Part shown: piece after piece, positions 60,067 through 64,000 of the stretch | Layout: each line of letters starts with the position of its first letter | Position numbering within the stretch: the stretch's first letter is position 1 | NCBI RefSeq assembly: GCF_022763345.1 | Contig: NZ_JALEGS010000049.1 | Span: 186,001 to 250,000 of the forward strand | Reading direction: 5' to 3' | Length of the DNA: 64,000 nt | DNA from: Phaeodactylibacter sp. | GTDB taxonomy: Bacteria; Bacteroidota; Bacteroidia; Chitinophagales; Saprospiraceae | Notes under the pieces: model-generated | The model's database searches: none | Told to the model about the DNA's origin: nothing | The model's input: only the letters and a program-made list of their open reading frames with translations | Position numbers and translations under genes: made by a program

Positions 60067-60786
60067 TTACTCCTTCTCGTCGCTGACTTCGCGGCCACCG
60101 TCAAGGCGGTCCTGAAGCGCTTCGAGTTCTTCCCACTGACCTTCGTGCGCAAGTTTAGCTTGCTTAGCCCAGGTAGCAGGGTCGTGCATCCGGTAGCGGG
60201 GACCTGCCTCATCAAGGATCGCCTGTACCTTTTCAGTAGGTGCATTTGCGAGGTCTTCCCAGGTGTGGATACCGCCTTCGTTCAGCAGACCTTCGATTTT
60301 CGGGCCTACCCCTTCAACCATCTTCAGGTCATCCTGATTGATTTTCTTACCGGAAGGTAAGGTAATTTTTTCAGATTTGGAAGCTTTTGCCTTTGGCGTT
60401 TCTTCTTTTGCCTTTGGTGCTTCCTCAGCCGGAGCTGCTGCAGCCTTTACGGGCTCTGCCTTTGGAGCGGGTGCTTCCTTCTTTTCAGGAGCCGGAGCCG
60501 CTACTGCTGCTGCGCCGTTGCCGTTAGCAGAACCATTAGGCATTACGTTAACGTAAAGGCGATTCTTGCGGCGGCGGCGGAAGGTTACGGTACCTTCGAT
60601 GCCTGCGTGCAGCGTGAAGTCTTTGCCCATGTAAACATTTTCGCCCGGGTGGTACTTGGTACCGCGCTGACGAACGAGGATGTTGCCGGCTTTAGCGTGC
60701 TGGCCTCCGAATAGTTTAACGCCGAGTCTTTTCGATTTACTGTCCCGGCCGTTGTCCGTACTACCTACACCTTTCTTGTGTGCCAT
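60067..60786 (-). CDS. rpmA: Ribosomal protein L27 with C-terminal helix-hairpin-helix extension
   Basis: Residues 1-82 are a normal L27 (MAHKKGVGSTDNGRDSKSKRLGVKLFGGQ...RGTKYHPGENVYMGKDFTLHAGIEGTVTFRRRRKNRLYVNV). After that comes an Ala/Pro/Lys/Glu linker (about 84-140) and a helix-hairpin-helix domain (about 150-230; DLKMVEGVGPKIEGLLNEGGIHTWEDLANAPTEKVQAILDEAGPRYRMHDPATWAKQAKLAHEGQWEELEALQ). I know a similar extension on L21 of some Bacteroidota; on L27 it is less usual. L21 in this operon has none. L27's start is near the peptidyl transferase centre; the tail should lie away from it. Confidence 0.95.
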   Translation of the reverse strand: MAHKKGVGSTDNGRDSKSKRLGVKLFGGQHAKAGNILVRQRGTKYHPGENVYMGKDFTLHAGIEGTVTFRRRRKNRLYVNVMPNGSANGNGAAAVAAPAPEKKEAPAPKAEPVKAAAAPAEEAPKAKEETPKAKASKSEKITLPSGKKINQDDLKMVEGVGPKIEGLLNEGGIHTWEDLANAPTEKVQAILDEAGPRYRMHDPATWAKQAKLAHEGQWEELEALQDRLDGGREVSDEKE

Positions 60787-60835
60787 GTCTTAAACAATTT
60801 TAGGTTTTACAAAAAACCGCACCCCTGGCCGGGGA

Positions 60836-61144
60836 TTAAACGGCGATACTGTCGATTTGGATTTGGGTAAAGTGCTGACGGTGACCGTTCTTACGACGGT
60901 AGCCCTTGCGGCGCTTCTTTTTGAAAACAAGCACTTTGTCTCCTTTCTGGTGACCGAGTACCGTAGCGCTTACCTTAGCGTTCAGCGTTGGCGTGCCTAC
61001 AGAGACTTTGCCGCCGTTGTCGACGAGCAGCACGTCCTCGAAGGATACGTTGTCTCCTTCACTGGCTTCTAGCTGGTGGACGAAAAGCTTCTGCCCTTCC
61101 TCAACTTTGAACTGTTGACCAGCTATTTTTACGATTGCGAACAT
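60836..61144 (-). CDS. rplU: Ribosomal protein L21
   Basis: A 102-residue large-subunit protein (MFAIVKIAGQQFKVEEGQKLFVHQLEASEGDNVSFEDVLLVDNGGKVSVGTPTL...KGDKVLVFKKKRRKGYRRKNGHRQHFTQIQI). It is full length and carries no C-terminal extension. It is the first gene of the rplU-rpmA operon and has a good promoter upstream. Confidence 0.97.
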   Translation of the reverse strand: MFAIVKIAGQQFKVEEGQKLFVHQLEASEGDNVSFEDVLLVDNGGKVSVGTPTLNAKVSATVLGHQKGDKVLVFKKKRRKGYRRKNGHRQHFTQIQIDSIAV

Positions 61145-61186
61145 GATTCTATCTGTTTGAAAAGATGAATATTGAAATTGAGGGGC

Positions 61187-61217
61187 AAAGATACAATACT
61201 TACGTCAGATTACCAAG
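61187..61217 (-). promoter_or_regulatory. Promoter of rplU-rpmA
   Basis: On the minus strand TTG (61217-61215), 20 bases, then TATCTTTG (61194-61187). Both elements and the spacing agree with the Bacteroidota -33/-7 consensus; transcription would begin about 36 bases before the ATG. Confidence 0.72.
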
Positions 61218-61238
61218 CCTTTCCGCTTTTGGGTTTTC

Positions 61239-62672
61239 CTACTTCCCTTTGCCCTGCAGGAGTACCAGCAAGGTGTAGAACATGATCTTAAAATCCAGTG
61301 CTAAAGACATGTTTTCAATGTAAAGAATGTCAAACTTCAGCCGCTGCAGCATTTGCTCAAGGTTGGAAGCATAGCCATACTTTACCTGCCCCCAGGAGGT
61401 GATGCCAGGGCGTACTTTGAGCAGGTGTTTGTAATGTGGGGCTTCTTTGGTGATGAGGTCAATGAAATACTGACGTTCCGGCCGCGGGCCAACAAGCGAC
61501 ATGTCCCCTTTCAATACATTCCAAAACTGAGGCAGTTCATCCAGCCGCCACTTGCGCATGACCGCCCCCCAGGGCGTGCACCGGTTGTCGGTATCGGAGC
61601 TGAGTTGCGGCCCATCTCGCTCGGCGTCAGTGTACATGGACCGGAACTTATAAATCATGAAGGGCTTGCCGTTCAGCCCGATGCGCTCCTGCTGGAAAAT
61701 GATGGGCCCCTGTGAGGAAAACCGTACCCGGGTGGCGATGTACAGGTACAGGGGCGATAGGATCAACAACATCATCGCGGAGGCCGTCAGGTCAATGAGC
61801 CGCTTGACCAGGCGTTGCCACTTTGGCATCAGGTCCTGCCGGATTTCGATGAGGACTGCTCCGTAGATATGGCTCATTTTGACAGTGCCCAGCATAATGT
61901 CGTACATGTCCGGGATGATCTTCACCAGCACCTGCTCATCGAAATCGAACAGGATGTTAAGGAGCTCCCTGAGCCGGTTATGCTCTGAGGTCTCTATAGC
62001 GATAATGACCTCTTCAATATTTAGGTCAATGATACTTTGTTCCAGTACTTCCATACCGCCGAGCCGGGGCAGGTGCGCGGCGAGTTCTTCCTCTTCCGTG
62101 CCGTTCAGGCTGATGAACCCGATAAACTTGTTGCCCAGCCCCTTCTCACGTCCACTGATCTCTTCGTAGAGCTCCACGGCCTTTTGATTGCTGCCAATGA
62201 TGAGCGTATTGTAGGTGATCAGGCCTTTCTTCAGGCGTTGGCTGGCGCGGGTCAGAATGTACATGCGCACCGTAGACGTCAGCAGAAAGTGGAGCAGGAA
62301 CAGCGTGGTGAAGGAGGCCCGGTAGGTCGTGTAGTTGGTAACAAAGTCATCCAGAATGAGGGTGAAAAACAGGAAGGTGACCCCCAGGAAACTGAGGAAG
62401 AAGGTCCGGGCGAGCGTAGCCAGGCGGGAAAGGCGGTAAATATCCCTGTACTGATCAAAAATGGAGTAGAAGAGCAACCATCCTGTAGGGATGACCAAAA
62501 CACCGTACCAGAAATTCGTATCCGTACTGATCACCGACCAGTCCAGTTGGGGGTCTTCCAGTTGCTTGCGGTACACAAAAAAACAAGCCCAGGACAGCAT
62601 GGCTGTAATGAAGTCTGCTACCTGATATTGCAAGGTGTGCAAACGGCGCTGTCGGTTCATGTTTTTTTGCAT
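61239..62672 (-). CDS. Polyprenyl-phosphate sugar phosphotransferase (WcaJ/WbaP-like)
   Basis: A 477-residue membrane enzyme that starts an exopolysaccharide or O-antigen unit by transferring a sugar-phosphate to undecaprenyl phosphate. Four to five membrane helices are in residues 15-130; the middle is a nucleotide-binding-like (CoA_binding_3) domain; one more helix precedes the catalytic domain (LYLYIATRVRFSSQGPIIFQQERIGLNGKPFMIYKFRSMYTDAE...WGAVMRKWRLDELPQFWNVLKGDMSLVGPRPERQYFIDLI...LLKVRPGITSWGQVKYGYASNLEQM). All family motifs are present. The sugar is unknown. An ATG four codons inside is an alternative start. Confidence 0.95.
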   Translation of the reverse strand: MQKNMNRQRRLHTLQYQVADFITAMLSWACFFVYRKQLEDPQLDWSVISTDTNFWYGVLVIPTGWLLFYSIFDQYRDIYRLSRLATLARTFFLSFLGVTFLFFTLILDDFVTNYTTYRASFTTLFLLHFLLTSTVRMYILTRASQRLKKGLITYNTLIIGSNQKAVELYEEISGREKGLGNKFIGFISLNGTEEEELAAHLPRLGGMEVLEQSIIDLNIEEVIIAIETSEHNRLRELLNILFDFDEQVLVKIIPDMYDIMLGTVKMSHIYGAVLIEIRQDLMPKWQRLVKRLIDLTASAMMLLILSPLYLYIATRVRFSSQGPIIFQQERIGLNGKPFMIYKFRSMYTDAERDGPQLSSDTDNRCTPWGAVMRKWRLDELPQFWNVLKGDMSLVGPRPERQYFIDLITKEAPHYKHLLKVRPGITSWGQVKYGYASNLEQMLQRLKFDILYIENMSLALDFKIMFYTLLVLLQGKGK

Positions 62673-62706
62673 GTAGAGGAAGTTGCTATGGTTCAGGCTT
62701 TACACG

Positions 62707-63597
62707 TTAGAAGTGCAGCAATTTGATATTATCCATCATAACTATTGCTTCATCACGGGTAAGCTGTCCGTTTTCCGTAGGGATAGCAGCCTGGAAAACA
62801 ATTTGAAATTCACTCAGCCCGGATTCAACGATGACTACCGAAAGGTTGAAATAAATTTTCCTCCATTCGCCGGAAGGATTGAACCCGGAAATAAAAAGCG
62901 CCTGTCCGTTTCCTGTTGTCCCACTCCCATCATATCCTATGACCCCAAAAGTAACCGGGACATCAGATTTGTAGTCTACCTCAAGGTAGACGCTTGTAGT
63001 AAACTGACCGGTCAGGTTGGCGTAACGTTCAATGGTGGCAGCCTCTACGATGGCGGCAGAGGTGTCCAGTTCAATGCGCAGGGAACGATCTTCAAAGGCA
63101 CCCTCTGTTACGGATGACATTTGGCTGAGGCTACCCCGGCGCATTTGGGAAAAAATCTGACCGCCCTCATCAAAGTTTTCAATAAAGGCAAACTTTGTAT
63201 TGTCGCTATACCGGAAGACCGGGCGAATCGTATCCGTGGTATTTGGGCCCATTTCAACTTGGGTCTCGTAGTTGGCGAAGAAAGGGTAGATATCAGGCGA
63301 ACTGCCAAGGCCGTTATCCTTGACACCGGCCTGCACGACAACTTCAGAGGGCCCCTCCTCCAGGACAGGCAAAGTAGCGGGCAGGGAATAGGCACCTACA
63401 AAGTCTCCGTCAACCGAAACCCAGGCCTCTGAAAGATTTGAGGAAGCAGAGCCCTCGTCACCTGAAGTCTCCACACGCATAGCGGGGATGTGAAGGTAAC
63501 CTGGCACGGGCTCTTCCGGGTTGATAATATCACAGCTGACCAAGAAAGCGGTAGCAAAAATCAGAGCAGGTAGGAAAGAAAAGTTTTGCTTTTTCAT
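62707..63597 (-). CDS. Uncharacterised lipoprotein
   Basis: A 296-residue protein: leader MKKQNFSFLPALIFATAFLVSCDI (lipobox-like LVSC), then a beta-rich body, with PGYLHIPAMRVETSGDEG...NLSEAWVSVDGDFVGAYSLPATLPVLEEGPSEVVVQAGVKDNGLGSSPDIYPFF at the start and a C-terminal beta-sandwich-like half. The ATG at 63597 is chosen for the leader. I recognise the layout from other Bacteroidota genomes near polysaccharide genes, but not the family. Function unknown. Confidence 0.8.
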   Translation of the reverse strand: MKKQNFSFLPALIFATAFLVSCDIINPEEPVPGYLHIPAMRVETSGDEGSASSNLSEAWVSVDGDFVGAYSLPATLPVLEEGPSEVVVQAGVKDNGLGSSPDIYPFFANYETQVEMGPNTTDTIRPVFRYSDNTKFAFIENFDEGGQIFSQMRRGSLSQMSSVTEGAFEDRSLRIELDTSAAIVEAATIERYANLTGQFTTSVYLEVDYKSDVPVTFGVIGYDGSGTTGNGQALFISGFNPSGEWRKIYFNLSVVIVESGLSEFQIVFQAAIPTENGQLTRDEAIVMMDNIKLLHF

Positions 63598-63710
63598 AGC
63601 TTGATAGTTTGTCGGCTCTGATAAGCAAGAGCCAAGATTTAGCGTCAAAGGTTGGGTAGTAGAGGATTTAAAACCTCAAAAACGTTGTCCAGCTTGCCAG
63701 ATTACCCAGT

Positions 63711-63732
63711 CTTCGTCATTTATCTGACGAAG
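63711..63732. repeat. Hairpin at the 3' end of the oxidoreductase gene
   Basis: CTTCGTCA and TGACGAAG, eight-bp perfect stem and six-base loop, directly after the stop codon. No T run follows on the minus strand, so terminator function is uncertain. Confidence 0.45.
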
Positions 63733-64000
63733 TTAGGAGGACTTGGCGGCGATCAGCCGTTTCTCAATCTGGTCCATGATCTGGTGCGCAAGGTCAAGTG
63801 CACGGTATCCATCTTCAATGCTGACTACGGGGCGCTCGTTCTTTTCAATGCTATGGGCGAGGGACTCCAACTCCATTTTGATGGCATTAACCGGCGCTGT
63901 TTCGGGCATAGAGAGGTGTATATAGCGCTTGCCGCTCTGCGTTTCCAGCTCCATGAGGTTGTCCTGCGGCAACTGAGCAGGGTCGGCATCCGTGTCGTAA
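63733..64000 (-). CDS. Gfo/Idh/MocA-family oxidoreductase, truncated by window edge
   Basis: The frame is open to the right edge and the visible 89 codons are the C-terminus of a sugar-type NAD(P)-dependent oxidoreductase: KRYIHLSMPETAPVNAIKMELESLAHSIEKNERPVVSIEDGYRALDLAHQIMDQIEKRL, the typical terminal helices with ELESLAHSIEKNERP.V. The N-terminal Rossmann domain is beyond the window. Because it follows (in genome order) a polyprenyl sugar transferase, a role in nucleotide-sugar metabolism is possible but not shown. Confidence 0.85.
   Translation of the reverse strand, partial: YDTDADPAQLPQDNLMELETQSGKRYIHLSMPETAPVNAIKMELESLAHSIEKNERPVVSIEDGYRALDLAHQIMDQIEKRLIAAKSS

Noticed and set aside
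1..64000. Integrase, transposase, rRNA or CRISPR array
   Set aside because: None was found on either strand by reading; absence of a search tool leaves small fragments possible.

Overview
The window looks like a chromosomal segment of a Bacteroidota bacterium. The evidence is a fused LpxC-FabZ protein, a DUF4294 protein, many short lipoproteins and Bacteroidota-type outer-membrane barrels, few Shine-Dalgarno sequences, and several upstream TAnnTTTG promoter elements. The L27 ribosomal protein carries a helix-hairpin-helix tail, and a Saprospiria/Lewinella-like lineage is my guess from overall gene style. That placement is inference only. Composition is moderately GC-rich apart from an AT-rich stretch at about 53.5-54.8 kb.

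Layout. 0-5.1 kb: the end of a TonB-dependent receptor, a lipoprotein beta-propeller phytase, then a 64-residue Cys-containing peptide followed two bases later by a DUF692/MNIO oxidase (a candidate RiPP system, the most interesting locus here). 5.1-11 kb: epimerase, anmK, a small cytochrome c, a DUF3037/HipA-like kinase pair and two tandem universal stress proteins. 11-17.5 kb: an ABC exporter with a PliI-like lipoprotein, then fabH and efp-accB-accC. 17.8-28.6 kb: Na+/solute symporter, FKBP isomerase, pfkA, rhomboid protease, methyltransferase, an ECF sigma factor, uvrA and fabG. 28.8-36.5 kb: small HTH protein, membrane-anchored papain-like protease, outer-membrane barrel, uvrC, an FAD oxidoreductase and a two-domain fasciclin lipoprotein. 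36.6-40.9 kb: lpxD, lpxC/fabZ, lpxA and a lone ABC ATPase, i.e. early lipid A synthesis. 40.9-47.6 kb: serine hydrolase, pepsin-like protease, outer-membrane protein, and a LytTR plus TolB/TPR/AraC regulator pair.

47.8-58.7 kb: two related amidohydrolase-family proteins flank an accessory region. Between them lie DUF4294, a small barrel protein, a PIN-domain toxin-antitoxin pair, an AbiE system whose toxin is broken but whose probable operator is intact, an orphan RHS toxin tip with a probable immunity gene, a second decayed RHS core scrap, and a ParE/RelE-type pair. This has the look of an integration and toxin-exchange hotspot. 58.8-64 kb returns to core genes: a methyltransferase, rplU-rpmA, a polyprenyl-phosphate sugar transferase, a lipoprotein and the end of a Gfo/Idh/MocA oxidoreductase.

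No rRNA, tRNA, CRISPR array or intact insertion sequence was recognised. Coordinates of starts are my choices from signal peptides, motifs and gene spacing; homologies are from memory of family motifs and were not searched.
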